Shown piece by piece: positions 26,001-36,661 of a stretch of DNA of 64,000 bases (positions are counted from its first letter, which is position 1; each line of letters starts with the position of its first letter). Location: NCBI GenBank assembly GCA_040954595.2, contig CM082578.2:682001-746000 (forward strand), read 5' to 3'. Source of the DNA: Balanoglossus misakiensis. Its lineage: Eukaryota; Hemichordata. The notes below the pieces were generated by a model. The model worked only from the letters and a program-made list of their open reading frames with translations. It was not told the origin of the DNA and did not search any database. Both the position numbers and the translations under genes were made by a program.

Positions 26001-29000
26001 AAGTGAAGCCTGACTGTCGCCTGTCTTAGGTCCCCACTTCATAAGCGGTCTTACCCGTCATTGGCACAAACAGTCTCAGGAAGTAAGCTTTCAGCCTACC
26101 AATGTAGCTATTATATTTTCCACTTTTTGTAAGTGAAGCCTGAGTGTCGCCTGTCTTAGGTCACCACTTCATAAACGGTCTTACCCGTCATTGGCACAAA
26201 CAGTCTCAGGAAGTAAGCTTTCAGCCTACCAATGTAGCTATTATATTTTCCACTTTTTGTAAGTGAAGCCTGAGTGTCGCCTGTCTTAGGTCACCACTTC
26301 ATAAGAGGTCTTACCCGTCATTGCCACAAACAGTCTCAGGAAGTAAGCTTTCAGCCTACCAATGTAGCTATTATATTTTCCACTTTTTGTAAGTGAAGCC
26401 TGACTGTCGCCTTTCTTAGGTCACCATTTCATAAGCGGTCTTACCCGTCATTGGCACAAACAGTCTCAGGAAGTAAGCTTTCAGCCTACCAATGTAGCTA
26501 TTATATTTTCAACTTTTTGTAAGTGAAGCCTGACTGTCGCCTGTCTTAGGTCACCACTTCATAAGCGGTCTTACCCGTCATTGGCACAAACAGTCTCAGG
26601 AAGTTAGCTTTCAGCCTACCAATGTAGCTATTATATTTTCCACTTTTTGTAAGTGAAGCCTGACTGTCGCCTGTCTTAGGTCACCACTTCATAAGCGGTC
26701 TTACCCGTCATTGGCACAAACAGTCTCAGGAAGTAAGCTTTCAGCCTACCAATGTAGCTATTATATTTTCCACTTTTTGTAAGTGAAGCCTGACTGTCGC
26801 CTGTCTTAGGTCACCACTTCAGAAGAGGTCTTACCCGTCATTGGCACAAACAGTCTCAGGAAGTAAGCTTTCAGCTTACCAATGTAGCTATTATATTTTC
26901 CACTTTTTGTAAGTGAAGCCTGACTGTCGCCTGTCTTAGGTCACCACTTCATAAGCGGTCTTACCCGTCATTGGCACAAACAGTCTCAGGAAGCAAGCTT
27001 TCAGCCTACCAATGTAGCTATTATATTTTCCACTTTTTGTAAGTGAAGCGTGACTGTCGCCTGTCTTAGGTCACCACTTCATAAACGGTATTACCCGTCA
27101 TTGGTACAAACAGTCTCAGGAAGTAAGCTTTCAGCCTACCAATGTAGCTATTATATTTTCCACTTTTTGTAAGTGAAGCCTGAGTGTCGCCTGTCTTAGG
27201 TCACCACTTCATAAGAGGTCATACCCGTCATTGGCACAAACAGTCTCAGGAAGTAAGCTTTCAGCCTACCAATGTAGCTATTATATTTTCCACTTTTTGT
27301 AAGTGAAGCCTGACTGTCGCCTTTCTTAGGTCACCACTTCATAAGCGGTCTTACCCGTCATTGGCACAAACAGTCTCAGGAAGTAAGCTTTCAGCCTACC
27401 AATGTAGCTATTATATTTTCCACTTTTTGTAAGTGAAGCCTGAGTGTCGCCTGTCTTAGGTCACCACTTCATAAGAGGTCTTACCCGTCATTGGCACAAA
27501 CAGTCTCAGGAAGTAAGCTTTCACCCTACCAATGTAGCTATTATATTTTCCACTTTTTGTAAGTGAAGCCTGAGTGTCGCCTGTCTTAGGTCACCACTTC
27601 ATAAACGGTCTTACCCGTCATTGGCACAAACAGTCTCAGGAAGTAAGCTTTCAGCCTACCAATGTAGCTATTATATTTTCCACTTTTTGTAAGTGAAGCC
27701 TGAGTGTCGCCTGTCTTAGGTCACCACTTCATAAACGGTCTTACCCGTCATTGGCACAAACAGTCTCAGGAAGTAAGCTTTCAGCCTACCAATGTAGCTA
27801 TTATATTTTCCACTTTTTGTAAGTGAAGCCTGAGTGTCGCCTGTCTTAGGTCACCACTTCATAAGAGGTCTTACCCGTCATTGCCACAAACAGTCTCAGG
27901 AAGTAAGCTTTCAGCCTACCAATGTAGCTATTATATTTTCCACTTTTTGTAAGTGAAGCCTGACTGTCGCCTTTCTTAGGTCACCATTTCATAAGCGGTC
28001 TTACCCGTCATTGGCACAAACAGTCTCAGGAAGTAAGCTTTCAGCCTACCAATGTAGCTATTATATTTTCAACTTTTTGTAAGTGAAGCCTGACTGTCGC
28101 CTGTCTTAGGTCACCACTTCATAAGCGGTCTTACCCGTCATTGGCACAAACAGTCTCAGGAAGTTAGCTTTCAGCCTACTAATGTAGCTATTATATTTTC
28201 CACTTTTTGTAAGTGAAGCCTGACTGTCGCCTGTCTTAGGTCACCACTTCATAAGCGGTCTTACCCGTGATTGGCACAAACAGTCTCAGGAAGTAAGCTT
28301 TCAGCCTACCAATGTAGCTATTTTATTTTCCACTTTTTGTAAGTGAAGCCTGACTGTCGCCTGTCTTAGGTCACCACTTCATAAGAGGTCTTACCCGTCA
28401 TTGGCACAAACAGTCTCAGGAAGTAAGCTTTCAGCCTACCAATGTAGCTATTATATTTTCCACTTTTTGTAAGTGAAGCCTGACTGTCGCCTGTCTTAGG
28501 TCACCACTTCATAAGCGGTCTTACCCGTCATTGGCACAAACAGTCTCAGGAAGCAAGCTTTCAGCCTACCAATGTAGCTATTATATTTTCCACTTTTTGT
28601 AAGTGAAGCCTGAGTGTCGCCTGTCTTAGGTCACCACTTCATAAACGGTCTTACCCGTCATTGGCACAAACAGTCTCAGGAAGTAAGCTTTCAGCCTACC
28701 AATGTAGCTATTATATTTTCCACTTTTTGTAAGTGAAGCCTGAGTGTCGCCTGTCTTAGGTCACCACTTCATAAGAGGTCTTACCCGTCATTGCCACAAA
28801 CAGTCTCAGGAAGTAAGCTTTCAGCCTACCAATGTAGCTATTATATTTTCCACTTTTTGTAAGTGAAGCCTGACTGTCGCCTTTCTTAGGTCACCATTTC
28901 ATAAGCGGTCTTACCCGTCATTGGCACAAACAGTCTCAGGAAGTAAGCTTTCAGCCTACCAATGTAGCTATTATATTTTCAACTTTTTGTAAGTGAAGCC

Positions 29001-29490
29001 TGACTGTCGCCTGTCTTAGGTCACCACTTCATAAGCGGTCTTACCCGTCATTGGCACAAACAGTCTCAGGAAGTTAGCTTTCAGCCTACTAATGTAGCTA
29101 TTATATTTTCCACTTTTTGTAAGTGAAGCCTGACTGTCGCCTGTCTTAGGTCACCACTTCATAAGCGGTCTTACCCGTGATTGGCACAAACAGTCTCAGG
29201 AAGTAAGCTTTCAGCCTACCAATGTAGCTATTTTATTTTCCACTTTTTGTAAGTGAAGCCTGACTGTCGCCTGTCTTAGGTCACCACTTCATAAGCGGTC
29301 TTACCCGTGATTGGCACAAACAGTCTCAGGAAGTAAGCTTTCAGCCTACCAATGTAGCTATTTTATTTTCCACTTTTTGTAAGTGAAGCCTGACTGTCGC
29401 CTGTCTTAGGTCACCACTTCATAAGCGGTCTCACCCGTCATTGGCACAAACAGTCTCAGGAAGTAAGCTTTCAGCCTACCAATGTAGCTA

Positions 29491-32400
29491 TTGTTTTGTA
29501 AGTGAAGCCTGACTGTCGCCTGTCTTAGGTCACCACTTCATAAGCGGTCTTACCCGTCATTGGAACAATCAGTCTCAGGAAGTAAGCTTTCAGCCTACCA
29601 ATGTAGCTATTATATTTTCCACTTTTTGTAAGTGAAGCCTGACTGTCGCCTGTCTTAGGTCACCATTTCATAAGCGGTCTTACCCGTCATTGGCACAAAC
29701 AGTCTCAGGGAGTAAGCTTTCAGCCTACCAATGTAGCTATTATATTTTCCACTTTTTGAAAGTGAAGCCTGACTGTCGCCTGTCTTAGGTCACCACTTCA
29801 TAAGCGGTCTTACCCGTCATTGGCACAAACAGTCTCAGGAAGTAAGCTTTCAGCCTGCCATTGTAGCTATTGTATTTTCCACTTTTTATAAGTGAAGCCT
29901 GACTGTCGCCTGTCTTAGGTCACCACTTCATAAGCGGTCTTACCCGTCATTGGCACAAACAGTCTCAGGAAGTAAGCTTTCAGCCTGCCAATGTAGCTAT
30001 TGTATTTTCCACTTTTTGTAATTGAAGCCTGACTGTCGCCTGTCTTGTGTCACCACTTCATAAGCGGTCTTACCCGTCGTTGGCACAAACAGTCTCAGGA
30101 AGTAAGCTTTCAGCCTACCAATGTAGCTATTATATTTTCCACTTTTTGTAAGTGAAGCCTGACTGTCGCCTGTCTTAGGTCACCACTTCATAAGTGGTCT
30201 TACCCGTCATTGGCACAAACAGTCTCAGGAAGTAAGCTTTCAGCCTACCAATGTAGCTTTTATATTTTCCACTTTTTGTAGGTGAAGCCTGACTGTCGCC
30301 TGTCTTAGGTCACCACTTCATAAGCGGTCTTACCCGTCATTGGCACAAACAGTCTCAGGAAGTAAGCTTTCAGCCTACCAATGTAGCTATTATATTTTCC
30401 ATTTTTTGTAAGTGAAGCCTGACTGTCGCCTGTCTTAGGTCACCACCTCATAAGCGGTCTTAACCGTCATTGGCACAAACAGTCTCAGGAAGTAAGCTTT
30501 CAGCCTACCAATGTAGCTATTATATTTTCCACTTTTTGTAAGTGAAGCCTGACTGTCGCCTGTCTTAGGTCACCACTTCATAAGCGGTCTTACCCGTAAT
30601 TGGCACAAACAGTCTCAGGAAGTAAGCTTTCAGCCTACCAATGTAGCTATTATATTTTCCACTTTTTGTAAGTGAAGCCTGACTGTCGCCTGTCTTAGGT
30701 CACCACTTCATAAGCGGTCTTACCCGTCATTGGCACAAACAGTCTCAGGAAGTAAGCTTTCAGCCTACCAATGTAGCTATTGTTTTGTAAGTGAAGCCTG
30801 ACTGTCGCCTGTCTTAGGTCACCACTTCATAAGCGGTCTTACCCGTCATTGGAACAATCAGTCTCAGGAAGTAAGCTTTCAGCCTACCAATGTAGCTATT
30901 ATATTTTCCACTTTTTGTAAGTGAAGCCTGACTGTCGCCTGTCTTAGGTCACCATTTCATAAGCGGTCTTACCCGTCATTGGCACAAACAGTCTCAGGGA
31001 GTAAGCTTTCAGCCTACCAATGTAGCTATTATATTTTCCACTTTTTGAAAGTGAAGCCTGACTGTCGCCTGTCTTAGGTCACCACTTCATAAGCGGTCTT
31101 ACCCGTCATTGGCACAAACAGTCTCAGAAAGTAAGCTTTCAGCCTACCAATGTAGCTATTATATTTTCCACTTTTTGTAAGTGAAGCCTGACTGTCGCCT
31201 GTCTTAGGTCACCACTTCATAAGCGGTTTTACCCGTCATTGGCACAAACAGTCTCAGGAAGTAAGCTTTCAGCCTACCAATGTAGCTATTATATTTTCCA
31301 CTTTTCGTAAGTGAAGCCTGACTGTCGCCTGTCTTAGGTCACCACTTCATAAGCGGTTTTACCCGTCATTGGCACAAACAGTCTCAGGAAGTAAGCTTTC
31401 AGCCTACCAATGTAGCTATTATATTTTCCACTTTTTGTAAGTGAAGCCTGACTGTCGCCTGTCTTAGGTCACCACTTCATAAGCGGTCTTACCCGTCATT
31501 GGCACAAACAGTCTCAGGAAGTAAGCTTTCAGCCTACCAATGTAGCTATTATATTTTCCACTTTTTGTAAGTGAAGCCTGACTGTCGCCTGTCTTAGGTC
31601 ACCACTTCATAAGTGGTCTTACCCGTCATTGGCACAAACAGTCTCAGGAAGTAAGCTTTCAGCCTACCAATGTAGCTTTTATATTTTCCACTTTTTGTAG
31701 GTGAAGCCTGACTGTCGCCTGTCTTAGGTCACCACTTCATAAGCGGTCTTACCCGTCATTGGCACAAACAGTCTCAGGAAGTAAGCTTTCAGCCTACCAA
31801 TGTAGCTATTATATTTTCCACTTTTTGTAAGTGAAGCCTGACTGTCGCCTGTCTTTGGTCACCACTTCATAAGCGGTCTTACCCGTCATTGGCACAAACA
31901 GTCTCAGGAAGTAAGCTTTCAGCCTACCAATGTAGCTATTATATTTTCCACTTTTTGTAAGTGATGCCTGACTGTCGCCTGTCTTAGGTCACCACTTCAT
32001 AAGCGGTCTTACCCGTCATTGGCACAAACAGTCCCAGGAAGTAAGCTTTCAGCCTACCAATGTAGCTATTATATTTTCCACTTTTTGTAAGTGAAGCCTG
32101 ACTGTCGCCTGTCTTAGGTCACCACTTCATAAGTGGTCTTACCCGTCATTGGCACAAACAGTCTCAGGAAGTAAGCTTTCAGCCTACCAATGTAGCTTTT
32201 ATATTTTCCACTTTTTGTAGGTGAAGCCTGACTGTCGCCTGTCTTAGGTCACCACTTCATAAGCGGTCTTACCCGTCATTGGCACAAACAGTCTCAGGAA
32301 GTAAGCTTTCAGCCTACCAATGTAGCTATTATATTTTCCACTTTTTGTAAGTGAAGCCTGACTGTCGCCTGTCTTTGGTCACCACTTCATAAGCGGTCTT

Positions 32401-32600
32401 ACCCGTCATTGGCACAAACAGTCTCAGGAAGTAAGCTTTCAGCCTACCAATGTAGCTATTATATTTTCCACTTTTTGTAAGTGATGCCTGACTGTCGCCT
32501 GTCTTAGGTCACCACTTCATAAGCGGTTTTACCCGTCATTGGCACAAACAGTCTCAGGAAGTTTGCTTTCAGCCTACCAATGTAGCTATTGTATTTTCCA
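29491..32600 (+). repeat. Distal satellite domain with a 10-monomer repeat marked by a 119-bp monomer
   Basis: A shortened monomer with an 11-bp deletion (TAGCTATTGTTTTGTAAG) occurs at about 29491 and 30780, 1289 bp apart, which equals nine 130-bp monomers plus one of 119 bp. Further on, the variant TAGCTTTTATATTTTCC followed by GTAGGTG recurs with a 520-bp (4-monomer) spacing near 31680 and 32200. Apart from these markers, monomers here are closer to one consensus than those to the left. Confidence 0.75.
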
Positions 32601-33484
32601 CTTTTTGTAAGTGAAGCCTGACTGTCGCCTGTCTTAGGTCACCACTTCATAAGCGGTCTTACCCGTCATTGGCACAAACAGTCTCAGGAAGTAAGCTTTC
32701 AGCCTACCAATGTAGCTATTATATTTTCCACTTTTTGTAAGTGAAGCCTGAGTGTCGCCTGTCTTAGGTCACCACTTCATAAGAGGTCTTACCCGTCATT
32801 GGCACAAACAGTCTCAGGAAGTAAGCTTTCAGCCTACCAATGTAGCTATTATATTTTCCACTTTTTGTAAGTGAAGCCTGAGTGTCGCCTGTCTTAGGTC
32901 ACCACTTCATAAGAGGTCTTACCCGTCATTGGCACAAACAGTCTCAGGAAGTAAGCTTTCAGCCTACCAATGTAGCTATTATATTTTCCACTTTTTGTAA
33001 GTGAAGCCTGACTGTCGCCTGTCTTAGGTCACCACTTCATAAGCGATCGTACCCGTCATTTGCACAAACAGTCTCAGGAAGTAAGCTTTCAGCCTACCAA
33101 TGTAGCTATTATATTTTCCACTTTTTGTAAGTGAAGCCTGACTGTCGCCTGTCTTAGGTCACCACTTCATAAGCAGTCTTACCCGTCATTGGCACAAACA
33201 GTCTCAGGAAGTAAGCTTTCAGCCTACCAATGTAGCTATTATATTTTCCACTTTTTGTAAGTGAAGCCTGACTGTCGCCTGTCTTAGGTCACCACCTTAT
33301 AAGCGGTCTTACCCGTCATTGGCACAAACAGTCTCAGGAAGTAAGCTTTCAGCCTACCAATGTAGCTATTATATTTTCCACTTTTTGTAAGTGAAGCCTG
33401 ACTGTCGCCTGTCTTAGGTCACCACCTTATAAGCGGTCTTACCCGTCATTGGCACAAACAGTCTCAGGAAGTAAGCTTTCAGCC

Positions 33485-34333
33485 GAACCGGACCCAACGA
33501 CACCGACCCATAATTATACCTTTGCAAGAAGAGAAATGAACGTAACACAACAGCCAGAAATTATGGATTCATGTGGCGTTCTCACTGGCATGTTCACACC
33601 GTGCTACAACGGTGTAGATTTGACACCGACGGAAAAAAACTAGTGAGAACGCTTTACGCCGGTATTACGCCGGTGTTGATTTGCGACGGCGATGGGTGGC
33701 GGGTCAGGGCCAGTGCTGGGCCAGCGCTCCGACGCAAATAGTCAGTGAGAACGCAAAGATAAACAAACACCGTTCAAAAGCGCCTCCCTGCAGTGACTTT
33801 TGGGTATGTTTATTAGGTATAGCCCATTTTCTTTGGTCAGTTTCCATTGTTAAGTCAATCACACTGGACGCGAGTGGTTTTCAAACCATTCGCAGTTTGC
33901 CAGGTCTGCAACACTCCTGTCTGCTACCAACTTTCAGAAGGTTCTCTCGATCACCGAAAAGCTGAGGCATTTTCCATTTATGGATTAACATTCATTTACT
34001 TCTAAACATTATCAAAACTGTCACAAAGTCGTCTAGAACGCATATGCAGGTATAGAAACTGAAACATGTTGCTGTAATGTCCGCGACGTCCTCAATTTTG
34101 TTAGTTGCCGTGTTGCTAAACATGGCCATTTAGACGGTGTTTATTTCAAAACAGTGGCCAAAAGTTTAGTGTGTGGACGCACGGAGATTCTGTGGGCTAA
34201 TCCCCTGTGTTTGCAGAGAGTAAACACTGGCATAACACTGGTGTCGAAACTTTTAGTGAGAACAAGACTATAATGACAACAGCAGGATTTACATCAATGA
34301 AAACCTTACACAAAGAAGAAAATCGTTCGGTCG
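33485..34333. other. Unassigned sequence between satellite and LINE
   Basis: I recognise no gene, repeat family or RNA here. Short frames exist (for example 33681-33965 on the plus strand) but resemble no family I know and lack compositional support. The phrase AGTGAGAAC recurs at about 33642, 33745 and 34255, which may be a faint local repeat. Confidence 0.4.
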
Positions 34334-34357
34334 TCAATCAATCAATCAATCAATCAA
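34334..34357 (-). repeat. Tetranucleotide tail of the LINE
   Basis: Six copies of TCAA/TTGA-type tetranucleotides lie exactly at the 3' terminus of the LINE. They serve as its terminal repeat instead of a poly(A) tail. Confidence 0.8.
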
Positions 34358-34372
34358 AACAAACATTTATAA

Positions 34373-34411
34373 AGCGCCAGAATCAATAACAATGTTATTT
34401 CCAAAGGCGCT
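34373..34411 (-). promoter_or_regulatory. LINE 3'-UTR stem-loop
   Basis: Two nested inverted repeats lie between the RT stop codon and the tetranucleotide tail. The outer arms are AGCGCC (34373-34378) and GGCGCT (34406-34411). The inner arms AATAAC (34385-34390) and GTTATT (34394-34399) enclose a 3-base loop. In L2/CR1-like elements the RT recognises a stem-loop at this place to start target-primed reverse transcription, so a recognition role is inferred. Confidence 0.6.
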
Positions 34412-34423
34412 GAAAGTATAACA

Positions 34424-35818
34424 TCAGTGTTCGTAGGCTTTGAGAAATAGAAATGTCTTGAGTTTTTGTTTGAAAATGTTGAGACTAGAAGCCTGTTGAA
34501 TGTCAGATGGCAGAGAATTCCAAAGTTGTGGCGCGACAACGGAAAAGGCACGTCCACCATATGTTTTGAGTCTGTACTTTGGTACACACAACTGGTTCCT
34601 TGAGCTGGAGCGCAGAGCACGACTAGGCTTATATGGCTTGATCAGATCCTGAATGTAGACTGGGGCAAGACGGTTGAGAGCCTTGTATGTTAGTAGTAGA
34701 ATTTTGTAGTCGAGTCTGTGTCGAGCTGGCAACCAATGGAGACTATGAAGAACTGGTGATATGTGGTTTGATTTCCTCGTGCGGGTAATGATTCTGGCTG
34801 CTGTATTTTGTGCTTTTTGAAGTAGATTAATACTGGATTCAGAAAGTCCGTACAGCAATGCATTGCAGTAATCCAGTTTAGATGACAAAACGGCATGTAT
34901 TACTGTGAGACAAGTTTCCTTACTGAGATATCTTCTGATGGATCCAATTCGACGTAAGTTGGCATATATCGACTGACAGGTTATTTGAATATGCTTGTGA
35001 AACATGTGAGTATTGTCGAAGGTAACTCCAATGTTGCGGGCAGATTTAACTGGTTGTATTTTACTGGAGCCAATGGTGATACTGTCGAAAGGAACTGGAG
35101 AATGGTTAAACTTTGAACGGATGAGAATAACTTCTGTTTTGGAGTCGTTGAGTTGCAACATGTTTTCCGTCATCCAGTGCTTGATGTCACAGATACCGGC
35201 CTCGATGGAACTGACAGCGGTTGATGAATCATTTTGGGAGAAGGACAGGTATAATTGATTGTCATCTGCATATTGGTGAAATTCCAGGTCATGTTGTCGA
35301 ATAAGTTTCCCTTGTGGAGAGATGTATATGGTGAACAAAAGTGGTCCGAGGACTGACCCTTGTGGTACGCCACACTGAAGAGGACGGGGTTTACTGGTGA
35401 CATTTCCAATAATTACTGACTGATGTCTGTCCATGAGATACGATTCGAACCATTTGAGGGCGACATCTGTAATGCCAAGGTCCGAGAGCCGGTTTAACAG
35501 TAAGCTGTGGTCAATGGTGTCAAATGCAGCTGAAAGATCCAAAAGGACAAGTATGACACACTTTCCGGAGTCGAGAGACATGCAAATGTCGTCATGAACT
35601 TTCAGGAGAGCGGTTTCAGTACTGTGGTATTGTCTGTATGCAGATTGTAGTGGTTCCAATAGTGAGTTAGCGGTGAGATAAGTGGTGAGTCCCATGGCGT
35701 TGCAGTGAAACTGGGACATAAAGGTCCAAACAATGAGGCTGACCACATGGTTACGGCTCCAATTACGGCAACTGTGAAGTGTAGTGGAACTGCAGATGAC
35801 TGACGTTGCCCAGGGCAA
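34424..35818 (-). pseudogene. Reverse transcriptase fragment, L2/CR1-type LINE
   Basis: This is a 464-residue open frame with the core of a LINE reverse transcriptase, which copies element RNA at a nicked target. The initiation codon of the frame is TTG, so the true protein start is missing. Visible motifs are QSAYRQYHSTETALL at about 58-72, motif A with LLDLSAAFD (first Asp about 94), CGVPQGSVLGPLLF at about 149-162, and the catalytic YADD at about 183-186. These are followed by the L2/CR1-style connection HSLHWLPARHRLDYKIL and the C-terminal FKQKLKTFLFLKAY. The catalytic residues are intact and there is no internal stop, so the copy is fairly young. The apurinic endonuclease, ORF1 and the N-terminal RT block are absent, so it cannot be autonomous. 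Family assignment to L2/CR1 is from remembered motif style. Confidence 0.88.
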
Positions 35819-35900
35819 CGGCGAACCAGGACCCTGGAGGGCGGAGCAGCGGGACCTGATTGACAGGAGCTGTACATAGCAGTTGTGAACATAGTATATG

Positions 35901-36408
35901 TATGGCGCGTAATCGAGGCCAAAATTAACTCCTCACTTTTTGAGTGAAAACCATTTGAATCGGACTCAACCTCATTGGCTTTGAAGGTCGACACTTTTGA
36001 ATCGGAGGACCACATTCGTTTTGAGCTGACACGCATTTGAATCGGACTCCCAAGCATTTGATTTGAAGGTCGACACTTTTGAATCGCCGGACCACATTTG
36101 TTTTGAGCTGACACGCATTTGAATCGGACTCAACCTCATTTGAGTTGGGACAAACCATTTTTGACTTGGGGTACACTGCATTTGATTTGAGTGACGATAC
36201 TTTTGAGTTGAGACAAACTGTTTTTGAATTTGAGTCCACCGCGTTCCATTTGAGGCTCAACTTGTGAATGGGACACCATCTCATTTGATTTGACTCAGGT
36301 TTTTCTTCCAATTGATTGTACCAGAATGTGGCTCTCCGTAAAACAACCCTTCTTTGTAGCGATTAGCTTTGCCCAGACAACATGAAACGTCACAAAGTGT
36401 CATGCCCT
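35901..36408 (+). repeat. Left inverted arm of the foldback element
   Basis: The arm holds two tandem modules of roughly 100 bp built from phrases such as TTTGAATCGGACTC, AAGGTCGACACTTTTGAATCG and TTTTGAGCTGACACGCATTTG. A unique inner part of about 230 bp ends at CATGCCCT. The modules make long but meaningless frames on both strands. Confidence 0.85.
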
Positions 36409-36661
36409 ACGTCACATGACGTCATTAATATATACAGGTGTTTTCTGTTACTGAACTGGGGGGTATGGAAGGACTGACCCGGAACCATATATAGGTTGTG
36501 TGTTTCATATCAGTAATAGGTTCCCGCCCGTAGGCAACGCATGTAAGTTCCCAAAAAGTTATATTAGAAACAATGAGACAGGCCTACAAGAGAAAAAAAA
36601 AGTAATGTCTATTTCTACTTTTCAAAAGAAAACATACCCAGTATGCATAGTGATCGGACAC

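Larger units (their letters stand above)
1..33484 (+). repeat. 130-bp satellite array, about 257 head-to-tail monomers
   Basis: The motif TTTGTAAGTGAAGCCTGA recurs every 130 bp from base 1 (1, 131, 261, 391 and so on), always in the same orientation. The array is open at the left edge and stops abruptly inside a monomer at 33484, where CTTTCAGCC is followed by unrelated sequence. Most monomers differ from the consensus at only a few positions, and the same variants recur in blocks. Most copies hold one HindIII site (AAGCTT) and one AGGTCA half-site. Length variants exist: 129-bp copies lacking one C (near 10027), copies with an extra GC (near 8240), one copy with a 5-bp deletion near 12857 and two 119-bp copies near 29491 and 30780. 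No frame stays open through it. Confidence 0.98.
34334..35890 (-). mobile_element. 5'-truncated L2/CR1-type non-LTR retrotransposon
   Basis: Read on the minus strand, the segment has a reverse transcriptase reading frame, a very short 3' UTR with a stem-loop, and a 3' end made of about six tetranucleotide repeats (TGAT/ATTG type, 34334-34357). That layout is characteristic of the L2/CR1 group, whose 3' ends are short tandem repeats instead of poly(A). No endonuclease domain is present and the first RT motifs are missing, so the copy is 5'-truncated. The frame stays open upstream to the edge of the neighbouring foldback element at about 35890, where the LINE sequence is lost. It could be a dead-on-arrival copy or have been cut by that element; I found no LINE continuation on the other side. 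Confidence 0.85.

Noticed and set aside
1-33484. CRISPR array or telomere repeat
   Set aside because: The 130-bp monomers are contiguous with no unique spacers, the setting is eukaryotic, and the unit does not contain a telomeric hexamer series.
1-33484. Hammerhead ribozyme in the satellite
   Set aside because: I searched the monomer by eye on both strands for the CTGATGA and GAAA core and did not find it.
33449-33643. 64-codon frame starting in the last satellite monomer
   Set aside because: It crosses the satellite boundary and has no recognisable features.
35806-35820. Palindrome GTTGCCCAGGGCAAC as a regulatory site
   Set aside because: It is a single occurrence in LINE-derived sequence with no partner or conserved setting.
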